A stretch of DNA of 64,000 nt, taken from NCBI RefSeq assembly GCF_000062885.1, contig NC_009142.1, positions 3,771,584 through 3,835,583 of the forward strand. The letters are read 5' to 3'. Made by a program: the position numbers and the translations under genes. The DNA is from Saccharopolyspora erythraea NRRL 2338. Its GTDB lineage: Bacteria > Actinomycetota > Actinomycetes > Mycobacteriales > Pseudonocardiaceae. Of the stretch, positions 42,851-51,271 are shown in pieces (position 1 is the stretch's first letter; each line of letters begins with the position of its first letter). Below the pieces are notes generated by a model that had not been told where the DNA came from, searched no databases, and saw nothing but the letters and a program-made list of their open reading frames with translations.

Positions 42851-43780
42851 TCAGACCGAGGGGGAGTAGTGCTTGGGGTCGCCGCGGTGCTCGGCCGGAG
42901 GCAGGTTGCGCGCGGGTGTTTCGACCAGCGGCGCCTCAGGCCGGGCGAGGCCGCGCTCCCGGCGCCAACCCGCGCGGGCCCTGGGGTGGTACCGCAGTTC
43001 GAAGGGCACCAGTCGCCATGCCAGCGCCAGCAGCCGGCCGAGCACGCGCAGCGTCCGCTCGTCGCGGGAAGACCAGGTGTAGCCGAGCTTCTCGCGCACG
43101 ACCGGCGGGTACAGGCCCACGGTGAGCCACACGAACCCACGTGCAATGGGGATTCTCGCCAGCCGCCACAACGGGTCGGGCAGCCTGCGCAGCAGCGGCG
43201 GTTTGCCGATGCCGGAGATGTCGAGGACGTCGCGGGTCGCCTTGTTGACCTCCAGGGCCTCGGCGCACATGTGGTCCCAGTAGCGCTGGAAGCTGCCCCA
43301 GTCCGGCGGCACCGGTCGCATGCTCATCCCGTACAGCCGGTACCACTGCACCCCCTCGGCGTAGACCTGCTCCTTCTGCCGCTCGTCGAACGGCTCCCCG
43401 GAGTACTCGCTGAGCAGCACCGACAGCATCATGAACGTCGAGTGGGCCCAGAAGTAGGTTTCCGGGTTCAGCGCGTGGTAATGCCGCCCGTGCCGGTCGA
43501 CGCCCTTGATCGCGTCGTGGTACCCCCGCACCTGACGTGCGGTTTCAGCCGCGCGCGGACCGTCGTAGACCACGCCTCCGATCGGGTACAGCGAGCGGAA
43601 GAGCCGCTGCCAGCGCTCGTCGAAGAACCGCGAGTGCTCCTCGACGCCCGCGCCGAGCTGTGGGTGCATGTTCTGCATCGAGCCGGCCCACAGCGACAGC
43701 AACAGCCCCCGCCAGTCGCCGAAGTACTTCCACGTAAGCGAATCCGGGCCGAGCGGTCGCGGATCGTCCACGCTCGGCAT
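42851..43780 (-). CDS. DUF2236 / MpaB-type oxygenase domain protein (second)
   Basis: 309 residues from ATG 43780, which has ACGGAGCC upstream; a longer frame to 43843 is open. Conserved DUF2236 blocks are LTWKYFGDWRGLLLSLWAGSMQNMHPQLGAGVEEHS (the HP and His-Ser region), VRGYHDAIKGVDRHGRHYHALNPETYFWAHSTFMM and the RRDER-like end LGYTWSSRDERTLR. It is clearly related in layout to the protein at 41088 (same VD(H/R)xGRxYHALNPE block) but on the opposite strand, with the LysE gene between. Reaction unknown. Confidence 0.83.
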   Translation of the reverse strand: MPSVDDPRPLGPDSLTWKYFGDWRGLLLSLWAGSMQNMHPQLGAGVEEHSRFFDERWQRLFRSLYPIGGVVYDGPRAAETARQVRGYHDAIKGVDRHGRHYHALNPETYFWAHSTFMMLSVLLSEYSGEPFDERQKEQVYAEGVQWYRLYGMSMRPVPPDWGSFQRYWDHMCAEALEVNKATRDVLDISGIGKPPLLRRLPDPLWRLARIPIARGFVWLTVGLYPPVVREKLGYTWSSRDERTLRVLGRLLALAWRLVPFELRYHPRARAGWRRERGLARPEAPLVETPARNLPPAEHRGDPKHYSPSV

Positions 43781-44047
43781 CGGGGCTCCGTTCGGACTGA
43801 GGACGGCTTTCGTCACCGTAAGATCGGCCCACCTGGTGGTCAATCGACTGCACGGGGTAGCCGATCACGACGTGCGGCGATACGGCCTTCCTGAGCGCCG
43901 CGCGGCTCGTGCGGTCCTGCTGGGCGTCGCGGAATCCGGCGCTGGCCAACCACTTCGTCCGGCAGCGGCCCAATCCCTCCGGCCGGTCGCGGTGACGTGC
44001 ACGAACCCCAACCCTGGTGGAGCGAGCGGCGCCGCGCATCCAGCAAA

Positions 44048-44065
44048 GTTGCGCAAGTTGAGCAA
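44048..44065. repeat. Direct repeat GTTGCGCAA-GTTGAGCAA
   Basis: Two 9-bp copies in tandem with one mismatch, in an AT-richer stretch 90-107 bp upstream of the sugar-kinase start. Possible activator or repressor site of the four-carbon sugar operon. Confidence 0.45.
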
Positions 44066-44072
44066 CTCTATT

Positions 44073-44098
44073 GACTGAACCGTGCACATAGTTCAGTC
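44073..44098. promoter_or_regulatory. Operator candidate GACTGAAC-N10-GTTCAGTC
   Basis: Perfect 8-bp arms with a 10-nt centre containing GTGCAC. A TTGACT -35-like element overlaps its left edge (44071-44076). The DeoR-type regulator at 47997 is the leading candidate to bind it. Confidence 0.65.
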
Positions 44099-44111
44099 TC
44101 TAGTCACGAAG

Positions 44112-44130
44112 CCGCGCGGCAGTCGCGCGG
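44112..44130 (+). promoter_or_regulatory. Leader hairpin before the sugar-kinase ribosome site
   Basis: CCGCGCG-GCAGT-CGCGCGG, a 7-bp GC stem just 5' of AGAGGGAGG. It would lie in the 5' untranslated region of the kinase and may influence mRNA stability or translation. Confidence 0.45.
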
Positions 44131-44154
44131 TTCGCGCAAAAGAGGGAGGCGACG

Positions 44155-45408
44155 GTGCCTCAGGTGCTCGTCATCGGCGACGACCTCACCGGCAGCAACG
44201 CGACCGGGGCCAGGTTCGCGCGCGCCGGCCTCCGGACGATCTCGGTGAGCGGGGTCGAGCGGGTGCCCTGCGCCATGGAGGCCGACGTGGTCGTGCTCAA
44301 CCTGGGCACCCGGCACGCGGCGGCCGGCGTCGCCCGCGAGCGCGTGCGGGACGCGGCGCTGGCGGCGCCGTTCGCGGATCTGGTCGTCAAGCGGGTCGAC
44401 ACCACCTTGCGGGGCAACGTCGGCGCCGAGGTCGACGCGCTGTTCGAGGTGCTGGAGCCGGGCACGCGCGCGCTGGTGGTCCCGGCCTTCCCCGACGCGG
44501 GACGCACCACGGTGGGAGGCCTGCACCTGGTGGACGGCGTGCCGCTGGCCGAGACCTTCGCCGCCCGCGACCCGCTCAACCCGGTCGGCTCGTCACGGGT
44601 GGCGACGTTGCTGCGCGAGGGCACGCGGCGTTCGATCACCGAAGTCCCGCTCGACGTCGTGCAGGCCGGTGCCGAGTCGGTCGCCGAGGCGCTGAGCGCC
44701 ACCGACGCCGAGCTCGTGGTCTGCGACGCGACGACCAACGCGCACCTGAGCACGATCGCCGACGCGGCGGCGCGGGTGCAGGACGCGGGCGGGCCGCGCT
44801 GGCTGTCGGTCGACAGCGGTCCCTTCGCCGTCCGGCTGGCCACCGCGCTGGGCATCGGCCCCGGGGTGCGGGCGCTGCGGCCGGTGCTGGCGGTCGTCGG
44901 CAGCATCACCGCCACCACCCACGACCAGGTCCTGGAGACCGAGCAGGTGCTCGGCGCCCGCTTCGTCGACGTGACGCTGGACGCCCTGGACCCGACGGCC
45001 ATCGCCGAGCGGGCCCGGGAGCTCGCGCGCACCGGCATCCGCATCGTCGGCATCCGGACGGTCCCTCCCGCCCAAGGCGCCCCTGCCGATCCCGCGCTGG
45101 CCGCCCGCATCCCCGGAGTCCTGGCCGAGGCCACCGCGATGCTGCTGGACGACGGGGTCTTCGGCGGTCTCTACGCCACCGGAGGCGACATCGCCGAGGC
45201 CACCACCGAGGCGCTGGGCAGCTCCGGGTTCGCCATCGACACCGAGGTGCTGCCGCTGGCGGTCGCAGGCAGGCTCGTCGGCGGTCCGCACGACGGGCTG
45301 CCCTTCGCCACCAAGGGCGGCCTGATCGGCGACCGGACCGCCGCGGTCGCCTGCCTGGAACACCTGATCACCACCATCGCCGGACAACAGAGAGGAATCC
45401 CGCAGTGA
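44155..45408 (+). CDS. Four-carbon acid sugar kinase (DUF1537, D-threonate kinase-like)
   Basis: 417 residues. The N-terminal substrate domain opens VLVIGDDLTGSNATGARFARAGL with KRVDTTLRGNVGAEVD; the C-terminal nucleotide domain has VGSITATTHDQV, YATGGDIAEATTEALGSSGF and LPFATKGGLIGDRTA, all hallmarks of DUF1537 kinases. These phosphorylate D-threonate, L-threonate or erythronate at O4. The GTG follows AGAGGGAGG. The coding region overlaps the PdxA2-like gene by four bases (GTGA), showing translational coupling. D-threonate is the likeliest substrate with a PdxA2 partner. Confidence 0.92.
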   Translation: MPQVLVIGDDLTGSNATGARFARAGLRTISVSGVERVPCAMEADVVVLNLGTRHAAAGVARERVRDAALAAPFADLVVKRVDTTLRGNVGAEVDALFEVLEPGTRALVVPAFPDAGRTTVGGLHLVDGVPLAETFAARDPLNPVGSSRVATLLREGTRRSITEVPLDVVQAGAESVAEALSATDAELVVCDATTNAHLSTIADAAARVQDAGGPRWLSVDSGPFAVRLATALGIGPGVRALRPVLAVVGSITATTHDQVLETEQVLGARFVDVTLDALDPTAIAERARELARTGIRIVGIRTVPPAQGAPADPALAARIPGVLAEATAMLLDDGVFGGLYATGGDIAEATTEALGSSGFAIDTEVLPLAVAGRLVGGPHDGLPFATKGGLIGDRTAAVACLEHLITTIAGQQRGIPQ

Positions 45409-46442
45409 GCAACGGAACCGCCCGGCCGATCCTGGCCGTCACCCTCGGCGACCCGGTCGGCATCGGCCCGGAGATCACCGCCCGCGTGCTGGCAGAACCC
45501 GAGGCCACCGAGACCGCCCGCCCGCTGGCGGTAGGCGACGCCACGGCCCTGCGCCGCGCCGTCGAGGTCTGCGGCCTGGACGTCGAGGTCAACACCGTGT
45601 CGGAGGTGTCGCAGGCCCGCTTCGAACCGGGCGCGATCGACATCCTCGACCTGGGGATCTCGCCCGCCGACCTGCCGTGGGGCCAGGTCGACGGCACCGC
45701 GGGCCGGTCGGCGGTGGCGGCCATCGAGACCGCGACCCGGGCCGCGCTGGAGGAGGACGTCGACGCGATCGTCACCTCGCCGATCAACAAGGAGGCGATC
45801 TGGGCCGCGGGCTCGGAACACCTGGGGCACACCGAGATGCTCGGTGAGCTCACCGGCTCCGACCGGTTCAACACGATGTTCTGGGTGCAGGGGCTGAAGA
45901 TCTTCTTCGCCACCCGGCACATGTCGCTGCGCCGGGCGGTGGAGTCGATCACCAAGGACAACATCGCGCACTCGATCCGCGAGGCCTACACCGCCCTCGA
46001 GGTCTTCGGCACCCGCGAGCCCCGGCTCGCGGTGGCCGCGCTGAACCCGCACGGCGGTGAGAACGGCAAGTTCGGTGACGAGGAGATCACCGCCATCGCC
46101 CCCGCCGTCGAGGAAGCGCGGGCTGCCGGGCTCAACGTCTTCGGGCCGATCCCGGCCGACTCGGTCTTCCACCAGGGTCTGCAGGGCCGCTACGACGGCG
46201 TGCTCTCGCTCTACCACGACCAGGGCCACATCGCCTCGAAGACGGTCGACTTCGACGGGACGGTGTCGGTGACCGTCGGCCTGCCGATCCTGCGCACCTC
46301 GGTCGACCACGGCACCGCCTTCGACATCGCGGGCACCGGCCAGGCCGACCCCGGCACCATGCGCTCGGCGTTCCGCGCGGCCGTCGAGCTGGCGCCGTTC
46401 GCGGGCCGCCTGCGCGAGGTCTACCCGCCGAAGGCCCGCTGA
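45405..46442 (+). CDS. pdxA2: PdxA2-like 4-phospho-D-threonate 3-dehydrogenase
   Basis: 345 residues. PdxA fold with LAVTLGDPVGIGPEI, ITSPINKEAIWAAG, the metal His in FFATRHMSLRRAV, NPHGGENGKFGDEE, LYHDQGHIASK and SVDHGTAFDIAGTGQA. Known PdxA2 proteins oxidise 4-phospho-D-threonate or -erythronate with decarboxylation to dihydroxyacetone phosphate, using NAD and a divalent metal. Adjacency to the DUF1537 kinase, with overlapping start and stop, supports that role rather than pyridoxal synthesis. The 234 bp after it hold an imperfect inverted repeat (about 46535-46569). Confidence 0.93.
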   Translation: MSNGTARPILAVTLGDPVGIGPEITARVLAEPEATETARPLAVGDATALRRAVEVCGLDVEVNTVSEVSQARFEPGAIDILDLGISPADLPWGQVDGTAGRSAVAAIETATRAALEEDVDAIVTSPINKEAIWAAGSEHLGHTEMLGELTGSDRFNTMFWVQGLKIFFATRHMSLRRAVESITKDNIAHSIREAYTALEVFGTREPRLAVAALNPHGGENGKFGDEEITAIAPAVEEARAAGLNVFGPIPADSVFHQGLQGRYDGVLSLYHDQGHIASKTVDFDGTVSVTVGLPILRTSVDHGTAFDIAGTGQADPGTMRSAFRAAVELAPFAGRLREVYPPKAR

Positions 46443-46676
46443 ACCGGTCACCACCCCCTCCGTGCCTGTCTTCGGACTCGCCTTGCACGGCGGCGCGGGC
46501 GGCGGAACCTCAGGCGCTCTCGGGCTCCGGGATCGTTTTCTCGCGTATCGCCCATACGCCGCGAAAAAGCTGTCCTCGCCGGAGAACACCTGAGAACCCG
46601 CGGCGGTGCCGGCTGCGGGGGTGGGCCAAGCGGCTGCCCGCTTCACAGATCAAAGACAGCCTGTCAGGAGTTCCAC

Positions 46677-47987
46677 ATGAGCAACAACGGCGTTGCCGCG
46701 CCCAGCAGGCGATGGGTCTTCGTCATCCCGGTCGCCGCGGTGATGTACATGCTGGCCTACATCGACCGCACCAACGTCTCGCTGATCCTGCCCTACGTCG
46801 GCCAGGACCTGCCGTTGTCGGCGAGCGCGAAGGGCTTGGCCAGCGGCATCTTCTTCGTCGGCTACATGCTGCTGCAGATCCCGGCGGCGATCCTGGCCGC
46901 GCGCTGGAGCAGCCGCAAGACCGTGCTGTGGCTGATGATCACGTGGTCGCTGGCGGCGATGGCCTGCGGTCTCGTGCGCAGCGAGCTGGAGCTGCACATC
47001 GCGCGCTTCGTCCTGGGCGTGTTCGAGGGCGGTGTCTGGCCCGCGGTGCTGATCCTGCTGGCGTCGTGGTTCCCGCAGCGCGAGCGGGCCAGGGCCAACG
47101 CGCTGTGGATGGCGTGCCTGCCGGTCTCGGCGATCCTGATGTCACCGCTGTCGGGGTGGATGCTCGAACACATGTCGTGGCGGTGGGTCTTCGTCGTGCA
47201 GGGGCTGCCGCCGCTGATCTGGGCCGTGGTGTGGTGGTTCGCCGTCGCCGACCGGCCCGCGCAGGCGAGGTGGATCTCGGCGGCCGAGCGCGACCACGTC
47301 GAGTCGATGCTCGCCCAGGAGGAGGCGGCCAAGCCGAAGGGGCGGCAGCAGAGCTACGGCGAGGCCCTGCGCAACCCGACGGTGCTGCTGCTGATCGTCG
47401 TCTACTTCTTCTGGATGACCGGTTTCTACGGTTTCTCGCTGTGGCTGCCCTCGGTCGTCAAGACGATGACCGGCGACGGCGGCGCGGCGCTGGTGGGGTG
47501 GCTGACCGCGATCCCCTACGTCGTGGCGCTGCTGAGCATGACCGGCGTCGCACTGTGGTCGGACCGCACCGGCAACCGCAGGCTGGCAGTGGCGGTGCCG
47601 CTGGTGGTCGCGACCGCGGCGATGCTGCTCGGCCAGTGGCTGCAAGGTCCGGCGTGGCAGCAGATGTTGCTGCTGTGCGTGGTCGCAGCCGGTGTCTACG
47701 CCCCGTACGGGCCGTTCTGGGCGATGCCGAGCACGGTGCTGCGCTTCGAGGTCGTGGCCGTGGCGCTCGGGCTCATCAACGCGCTGGGCAACCTCGGCGG
47801 GTTCCTCGGCCCGTACCTGGTCGGCTGGCTGACCGACGCCACGGGCAGCAGTGCCACCGGTTTCGTCGTGCTCGCCGGGTTCCTGGCCGCCGCGGTCGTG
47901 GTGACGCTGGTGGGCGTGCGGCCTGCCGCGCTGCCGGAGCCGGAGCCGGAGACGGTGGCCGCCGACCTCGAGTCGGCTCGCCCGTAA
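46677..47987 (+). CDS. MFS transporter, anion:cation symporter (hexuronate/acid sugar) type
   Basis: 436 residues with 12 membrane helices. The first-helix block YMLAYIDRTNVSLILPYVGQDLP and the loop RFVLGVFEGGVWPAVLILLASWFPQRERARANALWM are typical of the ACS family of D-galactonate/glucarate-like transporters. It likely imports the four-carbon acid sugar used by the upstream kinase and dehydrogenase. CAGGAG lies before the ATG at 46677, 234 bp after the dehydrogenase. It is followed 9 bp later by the regulator. Confidence 0.88.
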   Translation: MSNNGVAAPSRRWVFVIPVAAVMYMLAYIDRTNVSLILPYVGQDLPLSASAKGLASGIFFVGYMLLQIPAAILAARWSSRKTVLWLMITWSLAAMACGLVRSELELHIARFVLGVFEGGVWPAVLILLASWFPQRERARANALWMACLPVSAILMSPLSGWMLEHMSWRWVFVVQGLPPLIWAVVWWFAVADRPAQARWISAAERDHVESMLAQEEAAKPKGRQQSYGEALRNPTVLLLIVVYFFWMTGFYGFSLWLPSVVKTMTGDGGAALVGWLTAIPYVVALLSMTGVALWSDRTGNRRLAVAVPLVVATAAMLLGQWLQGPAWQQMLLLCVVAAGVYAPYGPFWAMPSTVLRFEVVAVALGLINALGNLGGFLGPYLVGWLTDATGSSATGFVVLAGFLAAAVVVTLVGVRPAALPEPEPETVAADLESARP

Positions 47988-47996
47988 GGTGGCATC

Positions 47997-48776
47997 GTGA
48001 CCGTGCCCCGGCCTACGACCACCCAGCGGCGGACGCTGCTGCTCGACGCCGTCCGCAGCGGCGAGGGCAGCATCCAGCAGCTCGCGGACCAGTTCGGAGT
48101 CTCGTCGTCGACGATCCGCAGGGATCTCTCCGAACTGGCCCGCGAGGGCCACGTGGTGCGCACCTACGGCGGGGCGCTGGACAGCGCGCACAGCGTGGAA
48201 CGCACGCTGCGGGAGAAGGACGCCAGCAACGCCGACGAGAAGGACGCGGTGGCGCGGGCGGCCGCCGAGCTGGTCGCCGACGGCGAGGTGGTGCTGCTGG
48301 ACGCGGGCACCACCACCAGCCGCGTCGCCCGGCACCTCGCCGACCGCTCCGGGCTGACCGTGGTGACCAACGGGCTGACGGTCGTGCTCGCCCTGGCCGA
48401 GAATCCCGACATCGAGCTCGTGGTCCTCGGCGGCAGGCTGCGCTACCCCAACGAGGCGATCCTGGGCCGGTCGGCCGAGCAGCAGCTGCGCCACATCGCC
48501 CCGGACCACGTGTTCCTCGGCGCGGACGGCCTGACCGCGCAGCGCGGGATCTGCTCGCCGACGCTGGAGCAGGCGCAGCTCAAGCACCAGATGCTGCACG
48601 CGGGCCGCAACTCCTACGTGCTGATGGACAACTCCAAGCTGGACCACGCGCCGTTCGCGTACTGGACCCCGCTGGATCGCCACCACACGCTGGTGGTCGA
48701 CGACGGCCGTCCTGACGCGATCGAGGCTCTGGGCGCCGATCCGTTGCGTTCGCTGCTGGTCGTCAGCACCTCCTGA
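47997..48776 (+). CDS. DeoR/GlpR family transcriptional regulator
   Basis: 259 residues. N-terminal [54 protein letters not shown]. The C-terminal DeoRC sensor domain has [17 protein letters not shown] and [16 protein letters not shown]. DeoR regulators of this type bind a phosphorylated sugar and repress a catabolic operon. It is the last gene of the acid-sugar unit. GTG at 47997 has AAGGTGG upstream. Confidence 0.9.
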   Translation: MTVPRPTTTQRRTLLLDAVRSGEGSIQQLADQFGVSSSTIRRDLSELAREGHVVRTYGGALDSAHSVERTLREKDASNADEKDAVARAAAELVADGEVVLLDAGTTTSRVARHLADRSGLTVVTNGLTVVLALAENPDIELVVLGGRLRYPNEAILGRSAEQQLRHIAPDHVFLGADGLTAQRGICSPTLEQAQLKHQMLHAGRNSYVLMDNSKLDHAPFAYWTPLDRHHTLVVDDGRPDAIEALGADPLRSLLVVSTS

Positions 48777-48808
48777 CCGGCGCCCGCGCGGAGTTCAGAA
48801 CGGAAGCG

Positions 48809-49630
48809 GTGCAGCCTGTCCAGGTCCCTGATCGGCGGGATCGCGTGGCACAACGCGAAAACATCTTCGACGCCGACGTCGACGCACAGGGCGGGGCATA
48901 CGCCACCGGCGTGCTGGTGCTGATGTTCGCGTCGGCGCTGGCGGTGACCCTCGCCGCTCGCAAGCGCGGCCGGCGCGGGTCGGTCATCGCCTTCGGTGTG
49001 ATCACCGCGGTCTTCGCCTACACCACGATCGCCAACGTCATCGAACGCCCGGACGGGGTCAAGATCGCGTCCTTCTTCATCGGCGCGATCATCGCCACCT
49101 CGCTGGCATCCAGGGTTGGCCGCTCGCTGGAGCTGCGGGCCACCGAGGTCCGGCTGGACGACACCGCCAGGCGCCTCGTCGACGAGACGGTCCGCGACGG
49201 GGTGGTCCGCATCGTCGCCAACGAGCCCGACGCCTGCGACGAGCGGGAGTACCGGGAGAAAGACCGGGAGGAACGCGACAACCACCACCTCGACGACGCG
49301 GAACCGTTGCTGTTCCTGGAGATCACCGTCACCGACGCGTCGGAGTTCGAGTCGGCGCTCGAGGTGCGCGGACACCGGGTGGCCGGGTACCGGGTGCTGC
49401 GGGTGGGAAGTCCTTCGATCGCCAACGCCGTCGCCGCCGTGCTCCTGGACATCCGTGACGAGCAGGGCGTGATGCCGCACGTGTACTTCCGGTGGACCGA
49501 GGGCAACCCCTTCAAGTTCCTGGTCAGCTACCTCGTATCCGGTGGCGGGGACGTCGCCCCGCTGACCCGCGAGGTGCTGCGCCGCGCCGAGCCCGATCCG
49601 CGCCGGCGTCCGCTGGTGCACGTCGGCTGA
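48809..49630 (+). pseudogene. N-terminally truncated APC-family permease
   Basis: About 270 codons remain of a permease family that is normally about 650 residues. Homology begins at [20 protein letters not shown], within the last third of the membrane domain; three hydrophobic segments ([53 protein letters not shown]) precede a cytosolic domain with [13 protein letters not shown] and [17 protein letters not shown], ending in the typical [19 protein letters not shown]. The upstream membrane half is absent, replaced by the end of the DeoR region. A short GTG at 48809 lies just before the break. Not likely to transport. Confidence 0.75.
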
Positions 49631-49832
49631 CGACCGCGCGACCCGGAAGTCCGAAGTCGACAGTTGATCGTTCTCCCGTGCCCTGGAACGCAATGCGGCA
49701 ACGTCGTCGCCGGTCTTCATGGCGCTCAACGTCGTCACACCTTCGAGGTTTCCGCCGAACGCGGGAGACTCGGCGCTGCTAATCTCGGCCTGTTCGGGTG
49801 AACCAGCCATGGGTTCGGCGTCGGAGACGAAC

Positions 49833-49860
49833 GGAAAACCGCCTGTGATCACGTTTTTCC
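49833..49860. repeat. Inverted repeat GGAAAA...TTTTCC with GTGATCAC core
   Basis: GGAAAA (49833-49838) faces TTTTCC (49855-49860), and the spacer contains the palindrome GTGATCAC (49845-49852). It sits 57 bp before the glycosyltransferase start in a 286-bp gap with no other recognisable feature. Operator or promoter-adjacent element. Confidence 0.4.
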
Positions 49861-49916
49861 GCGGCAGAACGACGGCGGAGCCCCGGCCGCCGGCGCACCG
49901 GGCGAGGTGAGACACC

Positions 49917-51230
49917 GTGCGCGTGCTGTTCACGACGTTCCCGATCCCCTCGCACCTGCACCTCCTGGCGCCGCTGGCGTGGGCGCTGCGCGCGGCCGGG
50001 CACGAGGTCGGCGTGGCCGGGCAGCCGGAAACGGCCCGCGCGATCCAGCAGGCGGGTCTCACGGCGGTCCCGGTCGGTGCGGAGCTCGACTTCGCGGCCC
50101 GGCACGCCGAGGTGGCCTTCGAGGACACCGTCTACGCCTCCGGCTTCGACATCGCCGAGCAGCGACCGGAGGTGCTCACTCCCCGGTACCTGCACGGGCT
50201 GTTCACCACCTACATCCACGGCCCGCTCGCCCTCGACGCGCTGATGCCGGACGCCCTCCTGCACGACCTCGCCGCTTTCACCCGGTGGTGGCGGCCGGAC
50301 CTGGTGGTGTGGGACGCGCTCACCTACGCCGGGTCCGTGGTCGCGAAGGCGACCGGCACCGCGCACGCGAGGCTGCTCAGCGGCGTCGACAACCTCGCCC
50401 GGCTGCGCGCCCTGTTCCTCGGGTCGCGGGACGGGGAGCCGGCCGGTGACCCGGTCGCCGACTGGCTCGGGGGCAAGCTCGCGCGGTTCGGATGCGACTT
50501 CGACGAGGAAGCCGTGGTCGGGCAGCTGACCATCGACCCACTGCCGTCCTGGGTGTGCCCGGACCTCGACCTGCTCCGGCTGCCGATGCGGCCGGTGCCC
50601 TACCACGGGCCCTCGTCCGTCCCGGACTGGCTGCGCGAGCCGCCGGCCCGCACGCGGGTCTGCCTCACCCTGGGGATGTCGGGCCGGTCGCAGGTGCGTG
50701 ACGGTTCGCACGTGCCCGGCATGGCCGGGTACGACCTCCCGGTGGCCGATCTCCTGGAAGCCGTCTCCACCCTCGACGCCGAGGTCGTCGCGACGCTGAC
50801 CGCCGACCAGCTCGGTCCGGTCCCGGTGCCGGCCAACGTCCGGCTGGTCGACTTCGTGCCGCTCGACGCGCTGCTGCCGACCTGCTCCGCGGTCGTGCAC
50901 CACGGCGGCGCGGGCACGATGAACACCGCGCTGGTGCACGCGGTGCCGCAACTGGTGGTGCCCACCGCGATCTGGGACGAACGCCAGCTCGCGGCGGCAC
51001 TGTCCGAGCAGGGCGCGGGACTCACCTGCCTGCCGGAGGACCTCAGCCCGCGGGTGTTGTGCGAGCGGATCGGCCGGCTCCTCGACGAGCCCTCCTTCGC
51101 CGCGAACGCCGCTCGGCTGGCGGAGGAGGTCGAGGCCACGCCCAGCCCGCACGACATCGTCCCGGCGCTGGAGGACCTGGCGGCGGCCGGCGGCAGGACT
51201 TCGGCGGCGACGCGGACGGCTCCGGTCTGA
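49917..51230 (+). CDS. Macrolide-type (EryCIII/DesVII-like) glycosyltransferase
   Basis: 437 residues, GT-B fold, GT1 family. The N-terminal half starts LFTTFPIPSHLHLLAPLAWALRAAGHEVGVAG, a pattern of deoxysugar transferases that glycosylate antibiotics, and the C-terminal half carries FVPLDALLPTCSAVVHHGGAGTMNTALVHAVPQLVVP, the nucleotide-sugar binding block. Many such proteins need a P450-like auxiliary protein (EryCII/DesVIII type); none is nearby. It starts with GTG and precedes the ThDP enzyme and KAS III-like genes on the same strand. The acceptor is unknown. Confidence 0.88.
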   Translation: MRVLFTTFPIPSHLHLLAPLAWALRAAGHEVGVAGQPETARAIQQAGLTAVPVGAELDFAARHAEVAFEDTVYASGFDIAEQRPEVLTPRYLHGLFTTYIHGPLALDALMPDALLHDLAAFTRWWRPDLVVWDALTYAGSVVAKATGTAHARLLSGVDNLARLRALFLGSRDGEPAGDPVADWLGGKLARFGCDFDEEAVVGQLTIDPLPSWVCPDLDLLRLPMRPVPYHGPSSVPDWLREPPARTRVCLTLGMSGRSQVRDGSHVPGMAGYDLPVADLLEAVSTLDAEVVATLTADQLGPVPVPANVRLVDFVPLDALLPTCSAVVHHGGAGTMNTALVHAVPQLVVPTAIWDERQLAAALSEQGAGLTCLPEDLSPRVLCERIGRLLDEPSFAANAARLAEEVEATPSPHDIVPALEDLAAAGGRTSAATRTAPV

Positions 51231-51271
51231 TCGCGGGCGGCAGCCCGGCGGCACACCACGGGGGAGGTGGC

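Noticed and set aside
43844-44047. Possible small gene between the second DUF2236 gene and the operator region
   Set aside because: No frame has both a ribosome site and recognisable protein features; treated as upstream non-coding sequence.
46443-46676. Gene or insertion sequence between PdxA2-like and MFS genes
   Set aside because: Only an imperfect inverted repeat is seen and no frame is supported on either strand.
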